A stretch of DNA of 64,000 nucleotides from Streptomyces sp. NBC_01237. Lineage in GTDB: Bacteria; Actinomycetota; Actinomycetes; Streptomycetales; Streptomycetaceae. The position numbers and the translations under genes were made by a program. Numbering within the stretch: the stretch's first letter is position 1; each line of letters starts with the position of its first letter. This document shows, in pieces, positions 8,631-18,405 of the stretch. Under the pieces are notes generated by a model. It saw nothing but the letters and a program-made list of their open reading frames with translations. It searched no databases and was not told the DNA's origin. Location: positions 6,386,001 to 6,450,000 of the forward strand of contig NZ_CP108508.1 in the NCBI RefSeq assembly GCF_035917275.1, in the 5' to 3' direction.

Positions 8631-9623
8631 ATGACGGCACCTATCGAGACCACCGGGGCGGATGCGAAGCCCGAAGCGGTGCTGGAAGGCGCCGGGCGCA
8701 AGCAGATCGAAGGCCGGTCGCTCGGCCGGATCGCCTGGACCCGCTTCAAGCGGGACAAGGTGGCCATGGCCGGTGGCATCGTCGTGGTGCTGCTCGTCCT
8801 CGTCGCCGTCCTGTCCAAGCCGCTCCAGTCCCTCCTCGGACTCGATCCCAACGCGTTCAACCAGGATCTGGTCGACCCCACGCTGCTGGCGCCCAAGGGC
8901 AGCTTCGGCGGCATCAGTTGGGATCACCCCCTCGGTGTCGAGCCGCAGACCGGCCGCGACATCCTGGCCCGGATCATCGAAGGATCCTGGGTCTCGCTGG
9001 TGGTCGCCGCCGGGTCCACGCTCCTGTCCGTCGTCATCGGCGTGGTGATGGGTGTCGTGGCGGGCTTCTACGGCGGCTGGGTGGACAGCTTCATCAGCCG
9101 GCTGATGGACACCTTCCTGGCGTTCCCGCTGCTGCTCTTCGCGATCTCCATCTCGGCCTCGCTCCAGGGCAGCGCGTTCGGCCTGGAAGGTCTCACGCTC
9201 CGGATCGCCGTGCTGATCTTCGTGATCGGCTTCTTCAGCTGGCCCTACATCGGCCGCATCGTCCGCGCGCAGACCCTGTCGCTGCGCGAGCGGGAGTTCG
9301 TGGAGGCCGCCAGGTCGCTGGGCGCACGCGGCCCCTTCATCCTGTTCCGGGAGCTGCTGCCCAACCTGATCGCGCCGATCCTCGTGTACGCGACGCTGCT
9401 GATCCCCACCAACATCCTCTTCGAGGCGGCGCTGAGCTTCCTCGGCGTCGGCATCTCGCCGCCGCAGGCGTCCTGGGGCGGCATGCTCACCCAGGCGGTC
9501 GATCTCTACGAGGTCGACCCGATGTTCATGGTCATTCCCGGTATGGCGATCTTCATCACCGTGCTGGCCTTCAATCTGCTGGGGGACGGGCTGCGCGACG
9601 CACTCGACCCTCGTGGCAAGTAA
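8631..9623 (+). CDS. Peptide ABC transporter permease, DppC/OppC type
   Basis: About 330 residues from the ATG at 8631. A long frame from 8553 adds non-membrane residues. It has one early membrane helix (GGIVVVLLVLVAVL), an extracytoplasmic segment and five further helices. The ABC permease EAA loop is visible as EFVEAARSLGARGPFILFRELLPN, which docks the ATPase subunits. HPLGVEPQTGRDILARII is the typical DppC N-terminal motif. First gene of a five-gene operon in the order permease C, binding protein, permease B, ATPase D, ATPase F. It should import di- or oligopeptides; the substrate class is inferred from family only. Confidence 0.92.
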   Translation: MTAPIETTGADAKPEAVLEGAGRKQIEGRSLGRIAWTRFKRDKVAMAGGIVVVLLVLVAVLSKPLQSLLGLDPNAFNQDLVDPTLLAPKGSFGGISWDHPLGVEPQTGRDILARIIEGSWVSLVVAAGSTLLSVVIGVVMGVVAGFYGGWVDSFISRLMDTFLAFPLLLFAISISASLQGSAFGLEGLTLRIAVLIFVIGFFSWPYIGRIVRAQTLSLREREFVEAARSLGARGPFILFRELLPNLIAPILVYATLLIPTNILFEAALSFLGVGISPPQASWGGMLTQAVDLYEVDPMFMVIPGMAIFITVLAFNLLGDGLRDALDPRGK

Positions 9624-9667
9624 TCGCGGCCTTGCCGCACCCGACTAACGAGGGGGCTTTCCTCAGC

Positions 9668-11428
9668 ATGCAGAACAGAAAGACAGCGACGGCGATAGCC
9701 GTTGCCGTAGCGGTCGCACTCGGCGCTTCGGCCTGCAGCAGCAGTGACTCGGACAGCGGCGGCGGCAGCGGCGGCGGCAGTGCCAAGGCGGACGCCGGTC
9801 TGACCACCATCGTCAACAAGACCGACAAGAAGGGGGGGACGGTCACCTTCGAGCACTCCAGTGGCCCGGACTCCCTCGACCCCGGCAACACGTACTACGG
9901 CTGGGTGCAGAACTTCGCCCGCCTGTACGGCCGTTCGCTGGTGACCTTCAAGCCGGCCGCCGGCAAGGAGAGCCTGGAGGTCGTTCCCGACCTCGCGACG
10001 GGCCTCGGCAAGGCGAGCGCGGACGCCAAGACCTGGACGTACACGCTCCGCAAGGGCGTGAAGTTCGAGGACGGCACCGAGGTCACTGCCAAGGACGTCA
10101 AGTACGCCATCGAGCGCTCCAACTTCGCGCCGGAGGCCCTGTCCAACGGCCCGACGTACTTCAAGGCCTACCTCGACGGCGGCGACAAGTACAAGGGTCC
10201 GTACAAGGACAAGTCGGCCGAGGGTCTCAAGTCCATCGAGACGCCGGACGACTACACGATCATCTTCCACCTGAACAAGCCGTTCGCGGACATGGACTAC
10301 CTCGCCGCCTTCTCGCAGACCGCTCCGGTCCCGCAGAAGGCCGACAAGGGCGCCACCTACGTCCAGAAGATCGTCTCGTCGGGCCCGTACAAGTTCTCCT
10401 CGTACAGCGAGAGCCGCGGCGCGACCCTGGTCCGCAACCCCGAGTGGGACCAGAAGAACGACCCGATCCGCAAGGCTCTGCCGGACAAGATCGAGCTCAA
10501 GTTCAACGTCAACGCGACGACGCTCGACGAGCACCTGCTCAGCGACACGATCACCTCGGACGTCAACGGCACGGGCCTGCAGTCCAAGACCCAGCCCAAG
10601 GTCCTCGTGAAGGCCGATGAGAAGGCCAAGACGGACAACCCGTACGCGGGTGCGCTCCAGTACCTGGCGCTGAACGTCAACGTGGAGCCGTTCAACAACA
10701 TCGAGTGCCGCAAGGCCGTCCAGTACATCACCGACAAGCGGAGCATGGTCGACGCGATCGGCGGCTCCGTCAAGGGTGACCCGGCGTCCACGGTCATCCC
10801 GCCCACCGTCGCCGGTTACAAGAAGTTCGACCTGTACCCGACCGCGGAGAGCAAGGGCGACGTCAAGAAGGCCAAGGAGCACCTGGCCAAGTGCGGTAAG
10901 CCGGGCGGCTTCAAGACCACGCTGACCGCGCGGTCCGACCGCCCCGACGAGGTCACCGCGGCCACGCAGCTCCAGAACAGCCTGAAGCAGATCGGCATCG
11001 TCGCCGAGATCAAGCAGTTCCCGGGCGACAAGTACTTCACCGACTTCGCCGGTGTCCCGACCTGGGTCCACAAGAACAACGCGGGCATGATGATGATGGC
11101 CTGGGGCGCCGACTGGCCGACCGGCTTCGGCTTCCTCGACCAGATCGTCAACGGCACCGCCATCAAGCCCTCCGGTGGCACCAACCTGATGGAGCTCAAC
11201 GACAAGGGCATCAACGAGGCCCTGGTCAAGGGCATCGGCACGGTGGACACCACGGCGCGCAACGCCGCCTGGGGCGAGGTCGACCAGAAGGTCATGGAGA
11301 ACGCCTCGGTCGTGCCGCTCTTCTACCGCAAGAACCTGCTCTACCGCCCGGACTCCGCGGCGAACGTCACGGTCACCGACGCGTACCTCGGCATGTACGA
11401 CTACGTGCTGCTGACCTCGACCAAGTAG
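9668..11428 (+). CDS. Peptide-binding lipoprotein of the ABC transporter (DppA/OppA type)
   Basis: 586 residues. The ATG at 9668 is followed by a lipoprotein signal peptide ending at Cys23 (LGASAC) and a Ser/Gly-rich linker, so the mature protein is tethered outside the membrane. The rest is a cluster C solute-binding protein. The SBP_bac_5 features are GPDSLDPGNTYYGW, WTYTLRKGVKFEDGTEVTAKDVKYAIER and IVSSGPYKFSSY. The length is typical for peptide binders. It lies 44 nt after the permease gene. It is followed by a strong hairpin before the second permease gene, which may raise its mRNA level over the membrane genes. Confidence 0.94.
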   Translation: MQNRKTATAIAVAVAVALGASACSSSDSDSGGGSGGGSAKADAGLTTIVNKTDKKGGTVTFEHSSGPDSLDPGNTYYGWVQNFARLYGRSLVTFKPAAGKESLEVVPDLATGLGKASADAKTWTYTLRKGVKFEDGTEVTAKDVKYAIERSNFAPEALSNGPTYFKAYLDGGDKYKGPYKDKSAEGLKSIETPDDYTIIFHLNKPFADMDYLAAFSQTAPVPQKADKGATYVQKIVSSGPYKFSSYSESRGATLVRNPEWDQKNDPIRKALPDKIELKFNVNATTLDEHLLSDTITSDVNGTGLQSKTQPKVLVKADEKAKTDNPYAGALQYLALNVNVEPFNNIECRKAVQYITDKRSMVDAIGGSVKGDPASTVIPPTVAGYKKFDLYPTAESKGDVKKAKEHLAKCGKPGGFKTTLTARSDRPDEVTAATQLQNSLKQIGIVAEIKQFPGDKYFTDFAGVPTWVHKNNAGMMMMAWGADWPTGFGFLDQIVNGTAIKPSGGTNLMELNDKGINEALVKGIGTVDTTARNAAWGEVDQKVMENASVVPLFYRKNLLYRPDSAANVTVTDAYLGMYDYVLLTSTK

Positions 11429-11467
11429 CACCTGTTCCTCAACAGCATCCCTCGAAAGGCAGGTGAA

Positions 11468-11512
11468 GGCGCCGGGACGTCGGGCGTTACCCCGCCCGCT
11501 CGACCCGGCGCC
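11468..11512 (+). other. Intercistronic stem-loop between the binding-protein and permease genes
   Basis: GGCGCCGGG (11468-11476) pairs perfectly with CCCGGCGCC (11504-11512). An inner CGGGCG/CGCCCG stem (11481-11486/11493-11498) closes on a TTACCC loop. The structure ends 8 nt before the GTG of the next gene, so it occupies the ribosome-binding region. Such hairpins often stabilise the binding-protein mRNA and reduce permease expression. Confidence 0.7.
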
Positions 11513-11520
11513 GCACGGCT

Positions 11521-12531
11521 GTGGCTGCGTACATCATCCGACGCGTATTCGCCGCGGTGTTGCTGCTGCTGGTGGTCAGCGCAGTCACGTTCGCGATCTT
11601 CTTCCTGGTGCCCCGCCTCGGCGGGCAGACAGTCGACTCGATGGCCGCCCAGTACGTCGGGAAGAGCCCCGACCCGGACGTCATCGCCGCGGTCAAGAAG
11701 AACCTGGGGCTCGACCAGCCCCTCTATCTCCAGTACTGGCACTTCATCAAGGGCATCGTTGTCGGCGCCGAGTACCAGTTCGGTCCGGACCCGGTCACCT
11801 GCAACGCGCCCTGCTTCGGGTACTCCTTCAAGACGCACTCCGAGATCTGGCCCGAGATCGTCCAGCGCATACCCGTGACGCTGTCCCTGGCGGTCGGCGC
11901 GGCCGTCCTCTGGGTCATATCGGGTGTCGCGACCGGTGTGCTCTCGGCTCTCAAGCGGGGCTCGGTCTTCGACCGCCTCGCGATGGGTGTCGCCCTGGCC
12001 GGTGTCTCCCTGCCGATGTTCTTCACCGGCATGGTCTCGCTCGCCCTCTTCGCCTTCAACTGGAAGATCTGGGACGACGTCCACTTCGTACCGTTCTCCG
12101 AGAATCCCGGTGAGTGGGCCTGGAACCTGGTCCTCCCCTGGTGCACGCTCGCCTTCCTGTACTCCGCGCTCTACGCCCGGCTCACCCGGGCCGGGATGCT
12201 GGAGACGATGGGCGAGGACTACATCAGAACCGCCCGCGCCAAGGGCCTGCGAGAACGCCAGGTGGTCGTCAAGCACGGCCTGCGCGCGGCTCTGACCCCC
12301 CTCGTCACCATCTTCGGCATGGACTTCGCGCTGCTCCTGGGCGGCGCGGTCATCACCGAGAGCGTCTTCTCGTTCCAGGGGATGGGCGAGTACGCCATTC
12401 AGGGCGTGACCCGCAGCGACCTGCCCATCGTGATGGGCGTGACGCTGGTCGCCGCCTTCTTCATCGTTGTCTGCAATCTGCTGGTGGACCTCGTGTACGC
12501 CGCGATCGACCCCCGGGTGAGGCTCTCATGA
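11521..12531 (+). CDS. Peptide ABC transporter permease, DppB/OppB type
   Basis: 336 residues. It starts directly with the family pattern AAYIIRRVFAAVLLLLVVSAVTF, supporting the GTG at 11521 although no good ribosome-binding site is seen. The gene begins just after a strong hairpin. Further features are a periplasmic domain with LGLDQPLYLQYWHFIKGI, then five helices and the EAA loop (EDYIRTARAKGLRERQVVVKH). The insert around GAEYQFGPDPVTCNAPCFGYSF with two cysteines is longer than in E. coli DppB. The stop overlaps the next start by 4 bp (ATGA), showing translational coupling to the ATPase gene. Confidence 0.92.
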   Translation: MAAYIIRRVFAAVLLLLVVSAVTFAIFFLVPRLGGQTVDSMAAQYVGKSPDPDVIAAVKKNLGLDQPLYLQYWHFIKGIVVGAEYQFGPDPVTCNAPCFGYSFKTHSEIWPEIVQRIPVTLSLAVGAAVLWVISGVATGVLSALKRGSVFDRLAMGVALAGVSLPMFFTGMVSLALFAFNWKIWDDVHFVPFSENPGEWAWNLVLPWCTLAFLYSALYARLTRAGMLETMGEDYIRTARAKGLRERQVVVKHGLRAALTPLVTIFGMDFALLLGGAVITESVFSFQGMGEYAIQGVTRSDLPIVMGVTLVAAFFIVVCNLLVDLVYAAIDPRVRLS

Positions 12532-13619
12532 GCGACGTACGCAAGACGGACTCACCGGACTCCGGGGCCGTTTCCGACGCCGGATCCGCAGCCGACGAAG
12601 AGCAGTTCCTCTCGGTACGCGACCTCACCATCCACTTCGACACCGACGACGGTCTGGTCAAGTCCGTCGACGGCGTCAGCTTCGACCTGAAGGCCGGGGA
12701 GACCCTCGGTATCGTCGGCGAGTCCGGCTCCGGCAAGTCCGTGACCTCACTGGGGATCATGGGACTTCACACCTCGGAGCGGGCGCGGATCTCCGGTGAG
12801 ATCTGGCTGGAGGGCGAGGAGCTGATCGGCGCCGGGCCCGAGCGCGTACGCGAGCTGCGCGGCCAGAAGATGGCGATGATCTTCCAGGATCCGCTGTCGG
12901 CCCTGCACCCGTACTACAGCATCGGCTCGCAGATAGTGGAGGCCCACCGGGTCCACCACCACGTCGACAAGAAGGCCGCGAAGAAGCGCGCGATCGAGAT
13001 GCTCGACCGGGTCGGCATCCCGGAGCCGCAGCGGCGCTACGACGACTACCCGCACCAGTTCTCCGGCGGTATGCGCCAGCGCGCGATGATCGCGATGGCG
13101 CTGGTCAACAATCCGCAGCTGCTGATCGCCGACGAGCCGACGACCGCCCTGGACGTGACCGTCCAGGCGCAGATCCTCGACCTGATCCGCGATCTCCAGA
13201 AGGAGTTCGGCTCGGCGGTCGTCATGATCACCCACGACCTCGGGGTCGTCGCGGAGATCGCCGACAAGCTGCTGGTGATGTACGCGGGCCGCTGCATCGA
13301 GCGCGGCAGCTCGGAGAAGGTCTTCTACCAGCCGCAGCACCCCTACACCTGGGGTCTGCTCGGCTCGATGCCGCGCATCGACCGGGAGCAGACCGAGCGC
13401 CTGGTGCCCGTCAAGGGCTCGCCGCCCAGCCTGATCAACGTTCCGTCGGGCTGTGCCTTCCACCCGCGCTGCCCGTACGCCGACGTGCCGGCCGACAACG
13501 TCACCCGCACCGAGCGCCCGGAGCTGCAGCTCGTCAGCGACGGGCACTACTCCGCGTGCCACATGTCGCCGGAGCAGCGCGAACAGATCTGGACCGAAGA
13601 GATTGCGCCGAAGCTGTGA
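12528..13619 (+). CDS. Peptide ABC transporter ATP-binding protein, DppD type
   Basis: 363 residues from the ATG at 12528, inside the ATGA overlap with the permease gene. Walker A is GESGSGKS and the Q-loop is [12 protein letters not shown]. The ABC signature is [12 protein letters not shown], Walker B is [13 protein letters not shown] and the switch His is in MITHDLGVV. The C-terminal extension has the oligopeptide-transporter motif with cysteines ([12 protein letters not shown]), which in related DppD/OppD ATPases can bind an iron-sulfur cluster. It should pair with the next gene product to power import. Confidence 0.95.
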   Translation: MSDVRKTDSPDSGAVSDAGSAADEEQFLSVRDLTIHFDTDDGLVKSVDGVSFDLKAGETLGIVGESGSGKSVTSLGIMGLHTSERARISGEIWLEGEELIGAGPERVRELRGQKMAMIFQDPLSALHPYYSIGSQIVEAHRVHHHVDKKAAKKRAIEMLDRVGIPEPQRRYDDYPHQFSGGMRQRAMIAMALVNNPQLLIADEPTTALDVTVQAQILDLIRDLQKEFGSAVVMITHDLGVVAEIADKLLVMYAGRCIERGSSEKVFYQPQHPYTWGLLGSMPRIDREQTERLVPVKGSPPSLINVPSGCAFHPRCPYADVPADNVTRTERPELQLVSDGHYSACHMSPEQREQIWTEEIAPKL

Positions 13620-14884
13620 CTGATATGGACAAGAAGACTCCCCGGCCGGGGTCGGACGGGTCCGGGTCCGAGCCGCTCCTCAAGGTCACCGGCCTGGTCA
13701 AGCACTTCCCGATCACCAAGGGCGTGCTCAAGCGCAGGGTGGGCGCCGTCCAGGCGGTCGACGGGCTCACCTTCGACGTGCGCCCCGGCGAGACCCTCGG
13801 CGTCGTCGGCGAGTCCGGCTGCGGCAAGTCGACGATGGGCCGGCTGGTCACGCGCCTGCTGGAACCCACCGGCGGCAAGGTCGAGTTCGAGGGCCGTGAC
13901 ATCACGCATCTGTCCGCCGGGAAGCTGCGGCCGATGCGCCGCGATGTGCAGATGATCTTCCAGGACCCGTACGGTTCGCTGAACCCGCGCCACACCGTCG
14001 GCGGGATCGTGGGCACCCCCTTCCGGCTCCAGGGCGTCACGCCCGAGGGCGGTCTGAAGCGGGAGGTCCAGCGGCTGCTGGAGATGGTCGGCCTCAACCC
14101 CGAGCACTACAACCGCTATCCGCACGAGTTCTCCGGCGGCCAGCGCCAGCGCATCGGCATCGCCCGCGCGCTCGCCCTCAAGCCGAAGCTCGTGGTGGCC
14201 GACGAGCCGGTCTCCGCGCTGGACGTGTCGATCCAGGCGCAGGTGGTGAACCTGCTGGACGACCTCCAGGACGAGCTCGGGCTCACGTACATGATCATCG
14301 CGCACGACCTCTCGGTCATCCGCCATGTCTCGGACCGGATCGCGGTCATGTACCTCGGCAAGATCGTGGAGCTGGCGGACCGCAAGTCGCTGTACGAGGC
14401 GCCGATGCACCCGTACACCAAGGCGCTGATGTCCGCGGTGCCGGTGCCCGACCCGCGTCGGCGCGGCGCCAAGAGCGACCGCATCCTGCTCAAGGGCGAT
14501 GTGCCCTCGCCGATATCGCCGCCCAGCGGCTGCCGGTTCCACACCCGGTGCTGGAAGGCGACACAGATCTGCAAGACGCAGGAACCGCCGCTGATCGCGC
14601 TCAAGACCGGCCACCAGGTCGCCTGCCACCACCCGGAGAACGCACCGGACCAGGCGCCCGGCGACGCGCCGCTGCCCGGAGCGGGGGACGCGGTGGAGGT
14701 CATCACGGTGAAGGCGGCGAGCGTCGCGAAGGGCGACGCGGCCGAGGACGGGAAGGCGGAGCCCGCCGGCTCCGCGAAGTCTGCCGAAGAGCCCGCCGCG
14801 AAGCCCGCCGAAGAGCCCGCCGCGAAGCCCTCCGGGGACGACCCGGCCCCGACCACGACCTCGGAGGACAGCCCGAAGGAGTAA
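13616..14884 (+). CDS. Peptide ABC transporter ATP-binding protein, DppF type
   Basis: About 420 residues. The GTG at 13616 overlaps the previous stop (GTGA); an in-frame ATG at 13625 is an equally possible start and neither has a strong ribosome-binding site. Walker A is GESGCGKST and the Q-loop is [12 protein letters not shown]. The signature is [12 protein letters not shown], Walker B is [13 protein letters not shown] and the His loop is IIAHDLSVI. The oligopeptide motif [15 protein letters not shown] is present. The last ~70 residues are an unusual Ala/Glu/Pro/Lys-rich tail containing repeated EEPAAKP units, which looks disordered. It is the last transporter gene. Confidence 0.93.
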   Translation: MTDMDKKTPRPGSDGSGSEPLLKVTGLVKHFPITKGVLKRRVGAVQAVDGLTFDVRPGETLGVVGESGCGKSTMGRLVTRLLEPTGGKVEFEGRDITHLSAGKLRPMRRDVQMIFQDPYGSLNPRHTVGGIVGTPFRLQGVTPEGGLKREVQRLLEMVGLNPEHYNRYPHEFSGGQRQRIGIARALALKPKLVVADEPVSALDVSIQAQVVNLLDDLQDELGLTYMIIAHDLSVIRHVSDRIAVMYLGKIVELADRKSLYEAPMHPYTKALMSAVPVPDPRRRGAKSDRILLKGDVPSPISPPSGCRFHTRCWKATQICKTQEPPLIALKTGHQVACHHPENAPDQAPGDAPLPGAGDAVEVITVKAASVAKGDAAEDGKAEPAGSAKSAEEPAAKPAEEPAAKPSGDDPAPTTTSEDSPKE

Positions 14885-14902
14885 TACCGGCACAATTGCC
14901 CG

Positions 14903-15574
14903 GTGCTCAACGAACTGTTCACGCCCTCCGTCCAGCATGCGCTCGACATCGTCGGAATCTTCGTCTTCGCGATCTCGGGCGCGCTGCTCGCCGTACGCAA
15001 GAACTTCGATGTCTTCGGCATCGCGGTGCTCGCCGAGGTGACAGCGCTGGGCGGGGGGCTGTTCCGTGACGTGATGATCGGCGCGATCCCGCCGGCCGCG
15101 TTCACGGATCTCGGCTACTTCACGACGCCGCTGCTCGCCGCCGTCCTGGTGTTCTTCCTGCACCCCCACGTCGAGCGCATCCAGGTCGGGGTCAACGTCT
15201 TCGACGCGGCGGGGCTCGGCCTGTTCTGCGTCACCGGGACGGTCAAGGCGTACGACTACGGCCTCGGCCTCACCGCGTCGGCGGCCCTGGGCCTGGCGAC
15301 CGCGGTCGGCGGCGGTGTGCTGCGGGACGTCCTGGCCAACGAGGTGCCGTCCCTGCTGCGCTGGGACCGCGATCTGTACGCGGTGCCCGCGATCGTCGGC
15401 GCGGTCATGGTCGTGCTGTGCATCCGTTTCGACGCCCTCAACGCGTTCACCAGCGGTACGGCCGTGCTCACCGCGTTCGTCCTGCGGCTGCTGGCGCTGC
15501 GCTTCCACTGGCGGGCCCCGCGCGCCTACAACAGGCGCTCCGCCAGGGCGGAGGGGGACTCGGCGGCGACCTGA
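14903..15574 (+). CDS. TRIC-type (UPF0126) membrane protein
   Basis: 223 residues with about seven hydrophobic segments. Two internally similar halves carry the family motifs FAISGALLAVRKNFDVFGI and GGGLFRDVMIG, repeated later as GLFCVTGTVKAYDYGL and GGGVLRDVLANE. This is the UPF0126 family, whose members are related to trimeric intracellular cation channels. The GTG at 14903 lies 18 nt after dppF, so it may be read from the transporter transcript. The transported ion is not known. The C-terminus is short, basic and cytoplasmic. Confidence 0.85.
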   Translation: MLNELFTPSVQHALDIVGIFVFAISGALLAVRKNFDVFGIAVLAEVTALGGGLFRDVMIGAIPPAAFTDLGYFTTPLLAAVLVFFLHPHVERIQVGVNVFDAAGLGLFCVTGTVKAYDYGLGLTASAALGLATAVGGGVLRDVLANEVPSLLRWDRDLYAVPAIVGAVMVVLCIRFDALNAFTSGTAVLTAFVLRLLALRFHWRAPRAYNRRSARAEGDSAAT

Positions 15575-15661
15575 GAGCGGGGCCGGGGAGCCGCCGACCG
15601 GCAGAAGTGACCACCAGGAGAAGCTACCGCTTAGTAATACGATCGGTGTACGGTGCGTGGC

Positions 15662-16546
15662 ATGGCACAGGCAGCAGCGCAGGCGGCGCACGGCACGCGG
15701 ACCACGCAGGTGACGCGGGCGACCATCGGGGACAGCGAGTTCGACCGCGACACCGCTGTCACGCTCCGCGAGGAGGGCGTCTACGACGCGGAACTCTCCG
15801 CGGGCTGGACCATCATCCGCGCCGTCAACGGCGGCTACCTGCTGGCCCTGATCGGCCGGGCCCTCGGCGAGGCGCTCCCGCACCCCGACCCGTTCTCGGT
15901 CTCCGCGCACTACCTCACCGCGTCCGTCCCCGGCCCCGCGGTGGTCCGGACCCAGGTCGTGCGCACCGGCCGCACCCTCTCCACCGGCCAGGCATCCCTC
16001 TTCCAGTTCGCCGAGGACGGCGCCGAGGTCGAGCGCATCCGGGTCATCGCCACCTATGGCGACCTGGACGAACTCACCGACGAGATCCGTACGTCGGCCA
16101 CGCCGCCCGCCATGCCCGCCAGGGAGCACTGCCTCGGTCCGGACGACGGCCCGGCCCCGATCCCCGGCAGCTCCGCCATCACCGAGCGCATCGACATCGC
16201 GCTCGACCCGGCGACGGTCGGCTGGGCCGTCGGCGCGCCGTCCGGCAAGGGCGAGATCCGCGGCTGGTTCGGCCTGGCGGACGGCCGCGACGCGGACCCG
16301 CTGTCCCTGCTGCTCACCGTCGACGCGCTGCCGCCGACCGCGTTCGAGCTGGGCCTCAAGGGCTGGACCCCGACCGTCGAACTCACCACCCACATCCGCT
16401 GCCGCCCGGCACCGGGTCCGCTGCGGGTCTCGATCACCACCCGTAACCTCGCGGGCGGCTTCCTGGAGGAGGACGCGGAGGTCTGGGACAGCGCGGACCG
16501 CCTGGTGGCCCAGTCCCGCCAACTGGCCAAGGCCCCGCGCGGCTAG
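15662..16546 (+). CDS. Thioesterase-like double-hotdog protein
   Basis: About 294 residues. I prefer the ATG at 15662 over a GTG at 15653. TACGGT, a plausible -10 box, ends 7 nt before the ATG and there is no Shine-Dalgarno site, so a leaderless mRNA is likely. The protein fits the acyl-CoA thioesterase-like family with two hotdog repeats: FSVSAHYLTASVPGPAVV and VVRTGRTLSTGQASLFQ in the first half, and DALPPTAFELGLKGWTPTVELTTHIR in the second. It probably acts on an acyl-CoA thioester. The true substrate is unknown. Confidence 0.75.
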   Translation: MAQAAAQAAHGTRTTQVTRATIGDSEFDRDTAVTLREEGVYDAELSAGWTIIRAVNGGYLLALIGRALGEALPHPDPFSVSAHYLTASVPGPAVVRTQVVRTGRTLSTGQASLFQFAEDGAEVERIRVIATYGDLDELTDEIRTSATPPAMPAREHCLGPDDGPAPIPGSSAITERIDIALDPATVGWAVGAPSGKGEIRGWFGLADGRDADPLSLLLTVDALPPTAFELGLKGWTPTVELTTHIRCRPAPGPLRVSITTRNLAGGFLEEDAEVWDSADRLVAQSRQLAKAPRG

Positions 16547-16553
16547 GTTCGCC

Positions 16554-16581
16554 GGAGCCCGGAGCCCGGAGCCCGGAGCCC
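16554..16581. repeat. Four tandem copies of GGAGCCC
   Basis: A heptamer GGAGCCC is repeated four times without interruption, directly after the thioesterase-like gene. It is probably a slippage-generated microsatellite in a non-coding gap. Confidence 0.85.
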
Positions 16582-16654
16582 GGGTTCGGGGCTGAGGGCT
16601 CGGGGTGTTGGGCGGCGGGGCGGCGGTCGTGCGGCCCCCGGCCATCATGGTGAC

Positions 16655-17638
16655 GTGAAATCCGACCGGCTGCTCTCCATCCTGCTGCTGCTCCAGACCC
16701 GCTCGCTGGTCCCCGCGACCGAGCTCGCCGACCGTCTCGAAGTCTCCGTACGGACCATCTACCGCGACGTGGAGGCGCTCTCCGCCTCCGGTGTCCCGGT
16801 CTACGCCGAGCGGGGCCGCCACGGCGGCATCGCCCTGCTCCCCGGCTTCCGTACCGATGTCACCGGCCTGACCGCCGACGAGGCGCGCGCCCTCTTCGTC
16901 CTGGCCGCCGACGGCGCACACTCCGCGCTCGGCCTGGACGCGGCGCTCGGCTCGGCCCTGCGCAAGGTGATGGCGGCACTCCCGGCGCCGCACCGCCCCG
17001 CCGCCGAGCAGACCAGCAGGCGGTTCCTCGTCGACCCGGTCCGCTGGATGAGCGGCCCGCGGGCCGCCGTGGACATCGCCGAGCTCCACGACGCCGTCCT
17101 CGCCGACCGGCGGCTGCGGATCCGCTACCGGCACAGCGGCACCGACACCCCGCGCACCTACACCGTCGACCCGTACGGCCTCGTCGTGAAGGCGGGCGTC
17201 TGGTACCTCGTCGCGGACCTCGATGGCGCGCCCCGGCTCTTCCGCGCGGACCGGGTGCGGGAGGCGGTCCTCGGCGAGGAGGGCGTGGTGCGCCGGCCGG
17301 GAGCGGAACTGGCCGAGGTGTGGGCGGTGTTGCGCCGGCAGGTCGAGGAACGCCCGGCGGACGTACGGCTCCGGGTCCGGGTGCACCGCTCCCGCCTCGA
17401 CCTCTTCGTACGCCTCCACGCGGGCGTGCTCACCGGTGCTCCCCGGCCCGGCGGAACCCGGCCGGGGGACGAGCGCGGGGAGTGGCTGCTGGCCGAACTC
17501 GCGGTACCCGAAGTGGCCTGGGCCCGCTCCCTGCTCTCCTTCGGGCCGAACCTGGAAGTGCTGGAGCCGCCCGAGGCGCGGACCCTGCTCGCCCGTGCCG
17601 CCGCGCAGGTCGTGGAGCTGTACGCGACGGACGGCTGA
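16655..17638 (+). CDS. WYL-domain transcriptional regulator (YafY/DeoR-like HTH)
   Basis: 327 residues from a GTG at 16655. The N-terminal winged helix-turn-helix reads LATELADRLEVSVRTIYRDVEAL-like (residues ~20-45). The central WYL domain shows LRIRYRHSGTDTPRTYTVDPYGLVVKAGVWYLVADLDG with the conserved WYL triad. The C-terminal WCX part follows. WYL proteins act as ligand-sensing transcription factors, some controlling DNA-damage or defence genes. It lies just downstream of the thioesterase-like gene on the same strand, and no target is evident. It converges on a TetR gene. Confidence 0.88.
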   Translation: MKSDRLLSILLLLQTRSLVPATELADRLEVSVRTIYRDVEALSASGVPVYAERGRHGGIALLPGFRTDVTGLTADEARALFVLAADGAHSALGLDAALGSALRKVMAALPAPHRPAAEQTSRRFLVDPVRWMSGPRAAVDIAELHDAVLADRRLRIRYRHSGTDTPRTYTVDPYGLVVKAGVWYLVADLDGAPRLFRADRVREAVLGEEGVVRRPGAELAEVWAVLRRQVEERPADVRLRVRVHRSRLDLFVRLHAGVLTGAPRPGGTRPGDERGEWLLAELAVPEVAWARSLLSFGPNLEVLEPPEARTLLARAAAQVVELYATDG

Positions 17639-17708
17639 GCGCGCGGCGGCGGCCGCGGCGGACGGCTGAGCGCGACGGGGCCGCCACGGCCGGTGGTGGG
17701 GGGGCCGG

Positions 17709-18356
17709 TCACACGGGGCCAGTGCCCGAGTCCTCCCCGTCATCCAGCCAGTGCGCGCGGCCGAGGGAGACCAGGCGCAGTCGGCGCCGGGCCACCCGTA
17801 CGACCTCGCGCTCACCGCCGGGTCCCGCGTCCAGCAGCGCCGACGCGGTGATCACCATGTGGTCGACGTAGAGGCCACCGAGCATCAGCAGGTCCTCCCG
17901 GCTCCATCCCGCCGACTCCGGCTCGCCGCCGAGCGCGGTGGCCACCTCGTCCGCGAACCGGCGGAGCTGGGCGGCGATGGCCTCGCGGACCGGGCCCACG
18001 CCGCCGTGCTGCTCGCGGGCGATGAAGCGGAAGTGGGCGGGCTGCGCGGCGACATGGCGCGCTATCAGCTCCACGCTGCGGTCCAGGCGTTCGTCGCTGT
18101 CACCGGTCTCCGCGAGGACCGCGCCGATCATGCCGTGCAGGCTGCCCAGCGTCTCCTCCACGAGGGCCACACCGAGCGCCGCGGTGCCCTCGAAGTGCCG
18201 GTAGAAGGCGGTGGGGGCGACTCCCACGGCCCGGGTGACCTCCCGCAGGCCCAGGCTGCTCAGGCTCTGGTGCTCCAGCAGCCGGAGCGCGGCGTCCAGG
18301 AGCGCCTGACGCGTCTTCAGCTTCTGGGTCTGGCGGATACCGGCGGTGTGACTCAT
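17709..18356 (-). CDS. TetR-family transcriptional regulator
   Basis: 215 residues. The N-terminal helix-turn-helix is typical: RQALLDAALRLLEHQS, then REVTRAVGVAPTAFYRHFEGTAAL. The ligand-binding C-terminal domain has a DHMVITASALLDAG segment. It is transcribed away from a small membrane-protein gene. The 115-bp gap carries a palindrome (GACTCAAGAGTC) over a likely -10 box, so it probably represses that small gene, and perhaps itself. FadR/TetR members with this N-terminus often respond to fatty acyl compounds, but the ligand is unknown here. Confidence 0.9.
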   Translation of the reverse strand: MSHTAGIRQTQKLKTRQALLDAALRLLEHQSLSSLGLREVTRAVGVAPTAFYRHFEGTAALGVALVEETLGSLHGMIGAVLAETGDSDERLDRSVELIARHVAAQPAHFRFIAREQHGGVGPVREAIAAQLRRFADEVATALGGEPESAGWSREDLLMLGGLYVDHMVITASALLDAGPGGEREVVRVARRRLRLVSLGRAHWLDDGEDSGTGPV

Positions 18357-18405
18357 GCCATTCAGTAAACAACCGTTCTCCGGGCCGAGGAAGAGAGGTG
18401 AGGTT

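Noticed and set aside
8591..11428. A single 945-codon frame joining the permease region and the binding protein
   Set aside because: The N-terminal part is a shadow of the permease gene. The lipoprotein signal peptide and ATG at 9668 mark the true start.
13547..17815. A 1422-codon open frame on the minus strand
   Set aside because: It lies antisense to dppF, the TRIC-type, thioesterase-like and WYL genes. Its product is Arg/Gly/Asp-rich with no domain pattern. It is a by-product of high GC in third positions.
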